DNA of 64,000 nt from SCRA01 sp035533275 (GTDB taxonomy: Bacteria > Vulcanimicrobiota > Vulcanimicrobiia > Vulcanimicrobiales > SCRA01), in contig DATLUD010000045.1 of assembly GCA_035533275.1 (NCBI GenBank), forward strand, positions 5,315 through 69,314, written 5' to 3'. Positions within the stretch are counted from its first letter, which is position 1. The number at the start of each line of letters is the position of its first letter. Positions 34,222 to 42,745 of this stretch are shown here, piece by piece. Below the pieces are notes generated by a model that saw only the letters and a list, made by a program, of their open reading frames with translations, made no database searches and was not told the DNA's origin. The translations under genes and the position numbers were made by a program.

Positions 34222-35006
34222 TGGTGAATTTCTTCGGGCTGACGCCGGCCGGCTTCGAGACGTTTCTGCTGGTCTTCGTGCGGACGGCGGTGACGCTCTC
34301 GCTGATTCCCGTCCTCGGGGGGCCGCAGTTCCCGCTCCAGGCCAAGGTCGCGCTGGCCGGGACCATCGCGTTCCTGGTCTTCAAGACGATCCATCCGATC
34401 GCGCCCCTGCCCTCGCTCTTTGCGTTGGCCAACGCCATCGCCGCTCAAGCGCTGATCGGTCTGGTGATCGGCTACGTCGCCTTCCTGGTCTTCATGGCCG
34501 TTCAGTTCGGCGGCGAGATCATCGACTTGCAGATCGGCTTCTCGATCGTCAACGTGGTCGATCCCATGTCGCAGCAGCAGGTCTCCGTGATCGGGCAGTT
34601 CGAGCTGATCATCGCCTCGCTCATCTACCTGGCCACGGACAGCCATCTGCTGCTGATCCAAGGGCTCGCCGAGTCGTTCACGACGGTGCCGTTGCCCTAC
34701 GTCGCCTTCACGGGCGGCATGCAGCAGGACCTCGGGGTCTTCCTCGCCCAGAGCTTTCTGCTTGCGATCAAGATCGCGGCGCCGGTGGCGGCGGCGCTCT
34801 TCGTGACCAATCTGGCCCTGGGCCTGATGGCGCGGGTGGCCCCGCAGATCAACGTCTTCGTGGTTGGATTCCCCCTGCAGATCGGCGTCGGGCTGATCAT
34901 GGTCGCCGTGACGCTGCCGCTGCTGGGATACCTGTTGCCGCAAGCCTTCTCCGCGCTGCCGCAGCAGGTGCAGACGACGCTGCGCACCATGAGGCCGGCG
35001 CAGTAG
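34221..35006 (+). CDS. fliR: FliR: export gate protein
   Basis: This 261-residue membrane protein completes the FliPQR gate. About six hydrophobic segments are present, with the family segments FGGEIIDLQIGFSIVNVVDP and VAAALFVTNLALGLMARVAPQINVFVVGFPLQIGVGL. The ATG shares a base with the fliQ stop. flhB follows after two bases. Confidence 0.95.
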   Translation: MVNFFGLTPAGFETFLLVFVRTAVTLSLIPVLGGPQFPLQAKVALAGTIAFLVFKTIHPIAPLPSLFALANAIAAQALIGLVIGYVAFLVFMAVQFGGEIIDLQIGFSIVNVVDPMSQQQVSVIGQFELIIASLIYLATDSHLLLIQGLAESFTTVPLPYVAFTGGMQQDLGVFLAQSFLLAIKIAAPVAAALFVTNLALGLMARVAPQINVFVVGFPLQIGVGLIMVAVTLPLLGYLLPQAFSALPQQVQTTLRTMRPAQ

Positions 35007-35008
35007 CG

Positions 35009-36073
35009 ATGCCGCGCGACGACCAGACCGAGAAAGCGACACCAAAACGGCGCGGCGAGGTCCGCCAGCGCGGGCAGGTCGCGCGTAGCCCGGATCTCTC
35101 CTCGGCGGCGGTCTTTCTGAGCCTGGTGATCGTCCTCCACCTCTACTTCACGCGGGCCATCAACGCGTTCGGCAGCCTGTTCAGGCTCCAAGTGGGGGCC
35201 GCGGCGCACCTGGCGGATCCGACGGTCTCCTCGGTCTGGCGCCTCTTTCTGGAGGCCGGCATGCTCTTGGCGCCCCTCTTGCTGATGGTGGCCGGGGTTG
35301 CGGTGGTGGTGGGCATCGTGGCCAACGTGGCGCAGATCGGCCTGCTCTTCAGCGCCCAGATCCTCGTGCCGCAGATCTCGCGGATCAACCCCCTGGCGGG
35401 CTTCCAGCGGCTCTTCTCGCGGCAGGTCGCGGTCAATTTAGTGAAGCAGGGGCTCAAGCTCGTGGCGGTGGGGGTGCTGGTCTGGACGAGCCTCTACGGC
35501 CAGGTCGACCGCTTCGCCGAGCTGGGGGCCATGTCGCCGCGGGAGACCCTGGGCTTCATCGAGGGAGTCGCCTACGGGATCGGCTGGCGCTTCGGGATAC
35601 TGCTGCTCCTGCTCGGTTTCGCCGATTATGCTTATCAGAGGTGGGAGTTCGAGCGCAACATCATGATGACCAAGCAAGAGGTCAAGGATGAGGCGCGTCA
35701 GTCCGAAGGCGACCCGATGGTCAAAGCGCGGGTCCGCCAGAAGATGCGGGAGAGCTCCCGTCGACGGATGATGGCCGCGGTTCCGAAGGCGACGGTGGTC
35801 GTGACCAACCCGACGCACTTCGCCGTGGCGCTGATGTGGGACGAGATCAAGATGGACGCACCGGTGGTTAGCGCCAAGGGGGCCGACCTGCTGGCCAAGC
35901 GGATCCGCGAGATCGCGGCCGAGCATGGCGTGCCCGTCATGGAGAACCCACCCCTGGCCCGTCAACTCTACGACAAGGTCCCGCTGGACCAGCCGATCCC
36001 GCCGAATCTTTACACGGCGGTGGCGGAAGTGATCGCCTTCGTCTACAAGCTCAAGCACAGGACGATCGCATAG
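35009..36073 (+). CDS. flhB: FlhB: export specificity switch protein
   Basis: This 354-residue protein has a basic N-terminus (DDQTEKATPKRRGEVRQRGQVARS), four membrane segments and the cytoplasmic domain with the autocleavage motif NPTH at residue 267 (VVVTNPTHFAVAL). Cleavage there, with FliK, changes export from hook to filament proteins. The C-terminal part (KGADLLAKRIREIAAEHGVPVMENPPLARQLYD) is the region mirrored by the small FlhB-like protein at 8860. Confidence 0.97.
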   Translation: MPRDDQTEKATPKRRGEVRQRGQVARSPDLSSAAVFLSLVIVLHLYFTRAINAFGSLFRLQVGAAAHLADPTVSSVWRLFLEAGMLLAPLLLMVAGVAVVVGIVANVAQIGLLFSAQILVPQISRINPLAGFQRLFSRQVAVNLVKQGLKLVAVGVLVWTSLYGQVDRFAELGAMSPRETLGFIEGVAYGIGWRFGILLLLLGFADYAYQRWEFERNIMMTKQEVKDEARQSEGDPMVKARVRQKMRESSRRRMMAAVPKATVVVTNPTHFAVALMWDEIKMDAPVVSAKGADLLAKRIREIAAEHGVPVMENPPLARQLYDKVPLDQPIPPNLYTAVAEVIAFVYKLKHRTIA

Positions 36074-38197
36074 ATGGCAGTTCGAGCGCCGGCCAAGCCG
36101 CAAGGAGTTCTCGGGACGATCACCGCCAACGCCCACTTCCTGGTGGCGGCGTCGGTTGTCATGCTCGTCATTCTGATGATCGTCCCGGTGCCCTCGGCGC
36201 TGCTGGACGTGCTCCTCTCGTTCAACATCGGGGCGGCCCTGCTGATCCTGCTGATCAGCATGTACACGGAGAACGCGCTGGACTTCAGCGTTTTCCCGAC
36301 CCTGCTCTTGGTGGTCACGCTCTTCCGGCTCTCGCTGAACATCACGGGGACGCGGCTCATCCTGCTCCACGGCTTCGCGGGGCGCGTCATCGAGGCGTTC
36401 GGGAGCTTGGTGGTCGGCGGAAACTACGCCGTCGGGGTGGTCATCTTCGCGATTCTGATCGTCATTCAGTTCGTGGTCATCACCAACGGCGCCACGCGCG
36501 TCGCCGAGGTAGCCGCCCGGTTCACCTTGGACGCGATGCCGGGCAAGCAGCTGGCCATCGACGCGGATCTCAACGCCGGTCTCATCACCGAGGCCGAGGC
36601 CCGCCAGCGCCGGAAGGACATCCAGCGGCACGCGGATTTCTACGGCGCCATGGACGGCGCGTCGAAATTCGTCCGCGGCGATGCAATCGCCGCGATCATC
36701 ATCGTCTTCGTGAACATCCTCGGCGGCTTCGTCGTCGGCATCTTCCAGCAGCACCTCGACATCGTCCAGGCCCTCCAGCGCTACACGCTGCTGACCGTCG
36801 GCGAGGGCATCGTCACCCAGATCCCGGCGCTGCTGATCTCCACGGCCACGGGCATCATCGTCACCCGTGCCGCCTCCCAGGGCAGCTTCGGCGACGAGCT
36901 GCTGGGCCAGGTGACTCAGCGGGCGCAGCCGCTGCTCATCGGCTCGGTGCTCCTCACCGTGATGGCTTTCCTCGGGCTGCCCCCGGTGCCGATGCTGCTC
37001 ATCGGCGGCATCTTCTTTGTGGGCTATCGCGCGGTGCGTCGCCGCCATCCCGCCGCGGCTCTCCCCGGCGCCGCCGGGGGCGTCGCCGGCAGCCTCACCG
37101 CCGGGGGGGGAGCCTCCGTGCCGGCAAAGCCCGCGGAGAGCGTGGTCCCGTTGCTCGCGCTGGACCCGATGGAGCTGGAGATCGGCTTCGGACTGATTCC
37201 GCTGGTCGACGTCGAGCAGGGCGGCGACCTCTTGGAGCGCATCACGGCCATCAGGCGTCACGCCGCGCGCGAGCTGGGGATCGTCGTGCCGCCCATCCGA
37301 GTGCGCGACAACCTCCAACTCAAGCCGAGCGCCTACGTGGTGAAGCTCTACGGCCTTGAGATGGCGCGCGGCGAGGTGATGATGGGGCGCCTGCTGGCGA
37401 TGAACCCCGGCACCGCCGTGGAGCCCGTGGAGGGCATCTCCACGGTGGAACCGGCGTTCAACCTCCCCGCGCTCTGGATCGTCGACTCGAACCGCGGGCA
37501 GGCGGAGATGGCCGGCTACACGGTGATCGATCCGACCAGCGTGGTGGCGACGCATCTGACGGAGATCATCAAGGCCCACGCCGCGGACCTGCTCGGGCGC
37601 CAAGAAGCCAGCGCCCTGCTCGACAACGTCAAGCAGCACTACCCCGTGGTGGTGGAGGAGCTGGTCCCCGCGCTGCTCAGCGTGGGCGAAGTGCAGCGCG
37701 TGCTGCAGAGCCTGCTGCGCGAGCGCATTCCGATTCGGAACCTGCTGCTCATTCTGGAGGCGCTCGCCGACGCCGCCCGTCAGTCGAAGGACATCGACTA
37801 CCTCGGCGAGAGAGTGCGCGCGGCTTTGGCGCGCCACATCTGCGCCGAGTACGCGGAGGACGGGCTGCTCTCGGTCATCACGGTCGATCCCCGCTTGGAA
37901 GCCCTGCTCACGGAGGCGGTACGGCGTGGCGAGGATGCCTATGCCGTGCTCGATCCGGGCACGGTGGCCCACATCTACGGATCGCTCACGGAGCAGATCC
38001 AGGCGGCCTCGGCCGCAGGGGTCCACCCGATCGTGCTCTGCTCGCCTTCGGTGCGCCTTGCGCTCAAGCGCTTGACCGAGCGCGCGGCGCCGCAGCTCGT
38101 GGTGCTGGCGTACAGCGAGATCGTTCCCGGCCTGCGCGTCGAGTCGACCGGCCAGATCTCGCTCCAAGACGCGGCACCGACGGCGGCTCACTCGTGA
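36074..38197 (+). CDS. flhA: FlhA: export apparatus protein
   Basis: This 707-residue protein has eight N-terminal membrane segments (to about residue 330) and a large cytoplasmic domain that forms the nonameric ring receiving substrates and chaperones. The FHIPEP signature region (RFTLDAMPGKQLAIDADLNAG) is intact. The ATG directly follows the flhB stop with no gap. An Ala/Gly-rich linker (about residues 330-360) joins the two parts. Confidence 0.97.
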   Translation: MAVRAPAKPQGVLGTITANAHFLVAASVVMLVILMIVPVPSALLDVLLSFNIGAALLILLISMYTENALDFSVFPTLLLVVTLFRLSLNITGTRLILLHGFAGRVIEAFGSLVVGGNYAVGVVIFAILIVIQFVVITNGATRVAEVAARFTLDAMPGKQLAIDADLNAGLITEAEARQRRKDIQRHADFYGAMDGASKFVRGDAIAAIIIVFVNILGGFVVGIFQQHLDIVQALQRYTLLTVGEGIVTQIPALLISTATGIIVTRAASQGSFGDELLGQVTQRAQPLLIGSVLLTVMAFLGLPPVPMLLIGGIFFVGYRAVRRRHPAAALPGAAGGVAGSLTAGGGASVPAKPAESVVPLLALDPMELEIGFGLIPLVDVEQGGDLLERITAIRRHAARELGIVVPPIRVRDNLQLKPSAYVVKLYGLEMARGEVMMGRLLAMNPGTAVEPVEGISTVEPAFNLPALWIVDSNRGQAEMAGYTVIDPTSVVATHLTEIIKAHAADLLGRQEASALLDNVKQHYPVVVEELVPALLSVGEVQRVLQSLLRERIPIRNLLLILEALADAARQSKDIDYLGERVRAALARHICAEYAEDGLLSVITVDPRLEALLTEAVRRGEDAYAVLDPGTVAHIYGSLTEQIQAASAAGVHPIVLCSPSVRLALKRLTERAAPQLVVLAYSEIVPGLRVESTGQISLQDAAPTAAHS

Positions 38198-38219
38198 CCA
38201 GAGGGAGGGGCATACGGTC

Positions 38220-38903
38220 ATGAAGCTCTTTCAGGCCCTGGGATTCAAGCGCAAGCCCTCGCCCGCCATCCGGCGGATGCTCCCCAAGGTCAACACCTGG
38301 GTGGAGCTCCACTACGGGGCCAGCGCGACGTTCGACGTCTGCGTCGAGCACGTGGACGACGACTCGATCGTGACCTCGCGTCCCGAGGCGGGCCGCATGC
38401 GCCAAGGGGCCGCCGTGGCCATCGTCTTCACGACCACGCAGGGGAAGTACCGCTTCGGCACCCGGCTCGTGGGCGAGGACGCCCGCGGACACCTGCGCTT
38501 CGCCATCCCCGAGAGCGTCGGGATCGTCGGCGGCGGCGAAGCAAACCAGCGCTCGGCCCTGCGCATGGACGCCACGCTGCCGGGCATGTGGCGGATGGCC
38601 GCGGGCGGCAAGGGGGTCGGACAGTTCGATCGGGCGACCGTGCGCGACATCTCCCGCGGGGGGCTCGCGCTCACCCTGCCTTGCGAGCTGCGCAACGGCC
38701 TGGAAATCGAGGTGCAGGTGCCGCTGGGGAGCGCGCCGCCGGTTCAGGTGGTCTGCGAGGTGATGCGCGTCGACCGCATCGAGGGCTCGGCTAAGTTCTC
38801 GCACGGCGTCCGGTTCCGCAACCTCTCGCCTGCCGGGGACCGCACCATCAGCGAGTTCATCAACCGTCGCCAGGTGGATTTGCGCGCGCGCGGCCTCGCG
38901 TAA
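38220..38903 (+). CDS. PilZ-domain protein, YcgR-like c-di-GMP receptor
   Basis: This 227-residue protein has an N-terminal beta-rich domain (about residues 25-100), like the YcgR-N domain, and a C-terminal PilZ domain. Both c-di-GMP-binding motifs are complete: RxxxR (R111-R115 in QRSALRMD) and DxSxxG (143-148, DISRGG). YcgR-type proteins slow or bias the motor when c-di-GMP is high. The gene follows flhA by 22 bases and precedes the cheY promoter, so it is probably expressed with the motor genes and offers a link between c-di-GMP and swimming. Confidence 0.9.
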   Translation: MKLFQALGFKRKPSPAIRRMLPKVNTWVELHYGASATFDVCVEHVDDDSIVTSRPEAGRMRQGAAVAIVFTTTQGKYRFGTRLVGEDARGHLRFAIPESVGIVGGGEANQRSALRMDATLPGMWRMAAGGKGVGQFDRATVRDISRGGLALTLPCELRNGLEIEVQVPLGSAPPVQVVCEVMRVDRIEGSAKFSHGVRFRNLSPAGDRTISEFINRRQVDLRARGLA

Positions 38904-38920
38904 AGGTCCTGCAAGAGCGT

Positions 38921-38947
38921 TAATTTCTCGCTGTTCGGGGCCGATAC
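38921..38947 (+). promoter_or_regulatory. Sigma-28 promoter of the cheY-cheC-cheA-cheW group
   Basis: TAAT, 15 bases, then GCCGATAC, which matches TAAA-N15-GCCGATAA at 10 of 12 positions with exact spacing. It lies just after the PilZ gene and about 220 bases before cheY. It is the best sigma-28 match seen in the window, and FliA is encoded at 6004. Confidence 0.7.
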
Positions 38948-39000
38948 AACACGGAGGAAACCCACGCCTGGTGCGGGGTGGGTCGATACGAAGGAGCGTT

Positions 39001-39168
39001 ATGAGCATTCGTGATGCACACGAATGCGCCCCCGGAGGGGCGTCACACGAACGGAGCTCCCGGAAGCGGAGCTCGATCCGGCGCGAGCGCGCAGGAGCCT
39101 TTCATACTGTCGGGTCCCCGCGAGCCACGCGCAGCGAAGTGAGTGGGGTTAGGGAGCGAGTGGGATGA
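39001..39168 (+). CDS. Candidate 55-codon Arg-rich leader ORF coupled to cheY
   Basis: The frame starts at ATG 39001 with AAGGAG five bases upstream, begins MSIRDAHECAPGG, is rich in Arg and Ser, and stops at TGA 39166-39168, overlapping the cheY ATG by four bases. Such an overlap is the normal coupling arrangement in this genome. The DNA of the first 25 codons also folds into three perfect hairpins, so the region may act as RNA and the frame may be incidental. The protein has no membrane segment, signal peptide or family I recognise. The good ribosome site and the position directly after a sigma-28 promoter are the arguments for translation. Confidence 0.4.
   Translation: MSIRDAHECAPGGASHERSSRKRSSIRRERAGAFHTVGSPRATRSEVSGVRERVG
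39005..39074 (+). other. Three perfect hairpins in the cheY leader
   Basis: CATTCGTG/CACGAATG (39006-39013 with 39019-39026; G39005 can also pair with C39027), CGCCCC/GGGGCG (39027-39032 with 39037-39042) and GAGCTCC/GGAGCTC (39054-39060 with 39068-39074). They lie one after another within 70 bases. A further ACCCAC/GTGGGT pair lies upstream near 38960-38985. Confidence 0.5.
39131..39148 (+). repeat. G-rich start-site motif, partial copy 3 (cheY)
   Basis: GCAGCGAAGTGAGTGGGG matches the 3' half of the motif at the purA and fliG starts. A degenerate second unit, AGGGAGCGAGTGGG, follows up to the cheY ATG. Confidence 0.4.
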
Positions 39169-39527
39169 TGAAGAAGGTCCTCATCTGCGACGATGCGGTC
39201 GTCATGCGCATGATGATCAAGGGCATCCTCTCGAAGAGCGGTTTCGAAGTCGTGGGCGAGGCGCAGAACGGTGCCGAAGCCGTCGACAAGTACAAGTCGC
39301 TCAGCCCCGATCTCGTCACGATGGACATGGTCATGCCGGAGATGGACGGCATCACGGCCGTGAGGCAGATCATCTCGCACGATCCCAACGCCAAGATCAT
39401 CATGTGCACCTCGATGGGCCAGCAGGCGCTCGTGGTCGAAGCGATCCAGGCCGGCGCAAAGTCTTTCATCACCAAGCCTTTCCAGCCGCCGAAGATCCTC
39501 GAAACCATCAACAAAGTGCTGTCGTAG
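39165..39527 (+). CDS. cheY: CheY: chemotaxis response regulator
   Basis: This 120-residue single receiver domain carries the signal from CheA to FliM. The acid pocket D9/D10 (VLICDDAVV), phospho-acceptor D54 (LVTMDMVMPEMDG), the switch Thr/Ser region (IIMCTSMG) and K104 (SFITKPFQP) are all present. Tandem ATGs at 39165 and 39168 could start it. It is the first gene after the best sigma-28 promoter of the window, and cheC follows after 13 bases. Confidence 0.95.
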   Translation: MMKKVLICDDAVVMRMMIKGILSKSGFEVVGEAQNGAEAVDKYKSLSPDLVTMDMVMPEMDGITAVRQIISHDPNAKIIMCTSMGQQALVVEAIQAGAKSFITKPFQPPKILETINKVLS

Positions 39528-39540
39528 GGAGGCACCCCCC

Positions 39541-40149
39541 ATGTCCATCTCGCTTAATCTGAGCGACTTGCAGAAAGACGCTCTCAAGGAGGTCGGCAAC
39601 ATCGGTGCCGGCCACGCGGCGACGGCGCTCTCGCAACTGCTCAACACGACGATCAAGCTCACCGAGCCGCGTATCGACATTCTGAAGTTTCGCGAACTCT
39701 CCAATCGCGTGGGGCACAACGACCGCATCGTGGCGGCTCTGCACATGTACGTGCGCGGTGAGGCGCCCGGTCAGATGCTGGTGCTCTTCGATCGCGAGAA
39801 CGCGCTGGAGTTCGTCAATGCGTTCATCAAGCGGATCGTGGGCAACATCCAGATCTTCGACTCCATCATCGATTCGACGCTCAAGGAACTGGGCAACATC
39901 CTGGCCGGGTCGTATCTCACGGCGCTGATCCAATTGACGGGCATCAACCTCTTGCCGTCGGTGCCGACGCTCTCGTACGGAACGCTCCAGGCCGCCTTCC
40001 GGACGCTGATGTCGGTCCTCCCGGACCAGGACGTGTTCCTGGTGGAGAGCGACTTCATCGACCCGCGGACGACCGTCTCGGGGCAGTTCGTCCTCATCCC
40101 CGAGGCGGGGTCGCTTCAGCCTCTGCTCCAAGTCTTCGGAGTCGAATGA
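39541..40149 (+). CDS. cheC: CheC: CheY-P phosphatase
   Basis: This 202-residue protein has the two pseudo-symmetric active sites of CheC: EVGN in LKEVGNIGAGHAATALSQLL (about residue 20) and ELGN in STLKELGNILAGSYLTALIQL (about residue 117). Each provides the Glu and Asn that dephosphorylate CheY-P. CheC activity is normally enhanced by CheD, but no cheD is present in the window. GGGAGG lies eight bases before the ATG. Confidence 0.94.
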   Translation: MSISLNLSDLQKDALKEVGNIGAGHAATALSQLLNTTIKLTEPRIDILKFRELSNRVGHNDRIVAALHMYVRGEAPGQMLVLFDRENALEFVNAFIKRIVGNIQIFDSIIDSTLKELGNILAGSYLTALIQLTGINLLPSVPTLSYGTLQAAFRTLMSVLPDQDVFLVESDFIDPRTTVSGQFVLIPEAGSLQPLLQVFGVE

Positions 40150-40151
40150 GT

Positions 40152-40170
40152 CGTGGCGCTTTCGGCCACG
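40152..40170 (+). other. Small hairpins between cheC and cheA
   Basis: CGTGGC/GCCACG flank a 7-base loop. A second CCGTGG/CCACGG pair lies at 40203-40221. The 104-base gap has no gene. Confidence 0.3.
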
Positions 40171-40253
40171 GCCGGCACGCCTCGTTCCTCGCGCCTTGAA
40201 GACCGTGGAGATCATCCACGGCATGGAGCCGTGATGGGAACGGATCGACCGTC

Positions 40254-42146
40254 GTGAGCGAGGAATTCTTCGATCGCGCGGAGTTCGTCCAGTATTTCAA
40301 AGACGAGACGGACGAGCTTCTCCAGACGATCGACTCGGCGCTGCTGCGCCTGGAGAGCTTCGTCGATAGCGACGAGATCGACGCGGAGATCGTCAACGAG
40401 CTCTTCCGCGCGATGCACACGATCAAGGGCAGCGGGGGCATGCTGGGCTTCGTCGAAGTGCAGGAGCTGGCCCATCGGTTGGAGAGCGTCTTCGATCTGC
40501 TGCGCAAGGACCGCATGCCGCTCTCGCAGCAGTCGATCGATCTGCTCTTCGAGGGGCGCGACATCCTGACGGCGCTGATCCGGGCGCTCACGGGCGAGGC
40601 GATCGTCCCTGAGGGGGTCGACGGCTACATCCAGCGGTTGGAGTCCTTCAGTTCCCTGTACGAGGCCACGGCCGCCATCGTCGCCGGCGAGGCGGGCGGC
40701 GGCGACATGCACGGACTGGAGCGCTTGGACGCGACGGAGGAGGAGATCGCGGCCTTCGAGGCCGAGGTAGCCCGTCTGCTGGAAGGGCGGGAGGAGGGGG
40801 CCGATGCGTCCACGGAGTCCGGCGCCGCCGAGGCGCCGAGCGCCGCCCCCGAGCCGCGAGCGCGCGAGGTGCGGGCGGAGGCGCGCCAGGAGCAGCGGCG
40901 CAACCTCTCGCAGACGATCCGCGTCGACATCGAGCGATTGGATTCGCTGCTCAGCCTGGTCGGCGAGCTGGTGATCAACAGGACGCGCATCTCGGACATC
41001 GCGGCCACGCTCGGGCGCTCGTTGAGCGATTTCAAGGATCTCGCCGTGCGGAGCGCCATCGAGCCCCTGACCAAGGAGCTGGCGGACTCGGCCGGCTTGC
41101 TGGCGCGCACCACCAATGAGATCCAAGAAGGCATCATGAAGGTCCGCATGGTGCCGATCGGTCAGGTCTTCGAGCGCTTTCCGCGCATGGTGCGCGACCT
41201 CTCGAAGGCGCGCAAGAAGGAAGTGCGCCTGGAGATCCGGGGTGCCGAGACCGACTTGGACAAGACCGTCGTGGACGAGATCGGCGAGCCGCTGATGCAC
41301 CTGATCCGCAACTGCGTCGATCACGGCATCGAGGAGGCCGAGGCACGCCGGTCGGCGGGCAAGCCCGAGGTCGGCACGATCCGCCTCAACGCCTACCACG
41401 AAGGCAACCAGATCATCATCGAGGTGGGCGACGACGGCCGCGGCATCAACCTCGCGCGGGTGCGCGAGAAGGGGATCCGCGCCGGCCTCATCTCGGAGTC
41501 GGAGAAGCTGACGGACCGGGAGATCATGGAGCTGATCTTCCAACCGGGATTCTCGACGGCCGAGAAGGTCACCGACATCTCGGGGCGCGGCGTGGGCATG
41601 GACGTCGTGAAGAAGAACATCGCGCGCCTCAAGGGCGTCTTCGACATCGACTCCAGCGAGGGCGTCGGCGCCACGTTCACGATCAAGCTTCCCCTGACTT
41701 TGGCGATCATCCAGGCCCTGCTGGTGCGCGTCGGAGGGGAGCTCTACTCCATTCCGCTCGATTCCGTCATCGAGTCGCAGCGCGTGGAGATGTCCGAAGT
41801 GCGCACGGTCCACGGCAGCGAGGTCATCACGCTGCGCGGCTCGGTGGTTCCGCTGCTGCGCATCGGCGAGTTCTTCGGCCTGGGCACGCGGCGCGACCCC
41901 GACAAGGTCATGATCGTGATCGTGAGCGTGCAGGGGCGCCAAGTGGGGCTCGTGGTCGACTCGTTCCAAGGCGAGCAGGAGATCGTCATCAAGCCGCTCT
42001 CGGACGTCATCGGGCGGATCAGCGGCATCTCGGGGGCGACGATCCTCGGGAACGGCTCGATCAGCTTGATCATCGATGTGCACTCCATGGTCAGCGAGGC
42101 GTACACCTCGGGACGCGTGGCGCGGGCGGAGTACGCGGCCGTCTAA
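40254..42146 (+). CDS. cheA: CheA: chemotaxis histidine kinase
   Basis: This 630-residue kinase phosphorylates CheY and CheB. The P1 domain carries H55 (RAMHTIKGSGG). After an acidic, Ala/Glu-rich linker (about residues 130-215), the P3 dimerisation domain follows (IRVDIERLDSLLSLVGELVINRTRI). The P4 ATPase domain has HLIRNCVDHGIE, DDGRGI and the GFSTAEKVTDISGRGVGMDVVK segment. The CheW-like P5 domain is at the C-terminus. There is no clear P2 (CheY-binding) domain; the linker is too short. It starts at a GTG. Confidence 0.96.
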   Translation: MSEEFFDRAEFVQYFKDETDELLQTIDSALLRLESFVDSDEIDAEIVNELFRAMHTIKGSGGMLGFVEVQELAHRLESVFDLLRKDRMPLSQQSIDLLFEGRDILTALIRALTGEAIVPEGVDGYIQRLESFSSLYEATAAIVAGEAGGGDMHGLERLDATEEEIAAFEAEVARLLEGREEGADASTESGAAEAPSAAPEPRAREVRAEARQEQRRNLSQTIRVDIERLDSLLSLVGELVINRTRISDIAATLGRSLSDFKDLAVRSAIEPLTKELADSAGLLARTTNEIQEGIMKVRMVPIGQVFERFPRMVRDLSKARKKEVRLEIRGAETDLDKTVVDEIGEPLMHLIRNCVDHGIEEAEARRSAGKPEVGTIRLNAYHEGNQIIIEVGDDGRGINLARVREKGIRAGLISESEKLTDREIMELIFQPGFSTAEKVTDISGRGVGMDVVKKNIARLKGVFDIDSSEGVGATFTIKLPLTLAIIQALLVRVGGELYSIPLDSVIESQRVEMSEVRTVHGSEVITLRGSVVPLLRIGEFFGLGTRRDPDKVMIVIVSVQGRQVGLVVDSFQGEQEIVIKPLSDVIGRISGISGATILGNGSISLIIDVHSMVSEAYTSGRVARAEYAAV

Positions 42147-42174
42147 CGGCTGGCTGCAATTCGAGGAGGGAAGC

Positions 42175-42684
42175 ATGCAGGACAAAACAGCGAAGCAGTT
42201 CACCGGCGAGACGATCCAGGTCGTCTCCTTCTCGCTGGGCAACGAGGAGTACGGCGTCGACATCGGGCAGGTGCAAGAGATCAACCGCATGGTGCAGATC
42301 ACGCACGTGCCGCGCGCCCCGCACTTCATGGAGGGCGTGATCAACCTGCGCGGGCAGCTGATCCCGATCATCGACCTGCGCGCGCGCTTCGGCATGGCCC
42401 GGGCGGAGCACACCAAGAACACGCGCATCGTGGTGACGGAGATCGGCGCCAAGCGCGTGGGCATGGTGGTCGACGCGGTGAGCGAGGTCTTGCGCGTCCC
42501 GGCGGAGCAGGTGGAGGAGGCGCCCGAGATGATCTCCGGCGTCGAGACCGAGTACATTCGCGGCGTCGGCAAGCTGGATGAGCGTCTGATCATCATGCTG
42601 GACCTCCAGCGGGTGATCTCGGCCTCCGAGAAGCGCGAGCTGGAGTCGCTGGACGGGGCGGCGCAGGAGGCGGCGGTCGCCTAG
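42175..42684 (+). CDS. cheW: CheW: receptor-kinase coupling protein
   Basis: This 169-residue protein links chemoreceptors to CheA. The whole CheW domain is visible: VVSFSLGNEEYGVDIGQVQEI, then the conserved FMEGVINLRGQLIPIIDLRARFGM and VGMVVDAVSEVLRV. GAGGAGGG lies before the ATG. It is 28 bases after cheA. Confidence 0.95.
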   Translation: MQDKTAKQFTGETIQVVSFSLGNEEYGVDIGQVQEINRMVQITHVPRAPHFMEGVINLRGQLIPIIDLRARFGMARAEHTKNTRIVVTEIGAKRVGMVVDAVSEVLRVPAEQVEEAPEMISGVETEYIRGVGKLDERLIIMLDLQRVISASEKRELESLDGAAQEAAVA

Positions 42685-42745
42685 GCGGATGCCGCGCCGG
42701 AGGCGTCCGGGCGCCTTCGCCGAAGATGACCGGTCAGAGGTGACC

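Noticed and set aside
35438..38221. Very long open frame on the reverse strand opposite flhB and flhA (also opposite mutS2, cheA and fliG)
   Set aside because: High GC makes stops rare in antisense frames. The predicted proteins are Arg/His/Asp-rich with no motifs, while the + strand encodes full-length conserved proteins.
38941..39164. c-di-GMP riboswitch in the cheY leader
   Set aside because: The conserved class I core sequences are not present and the hairpin layout does not fit class I or II as I know them.
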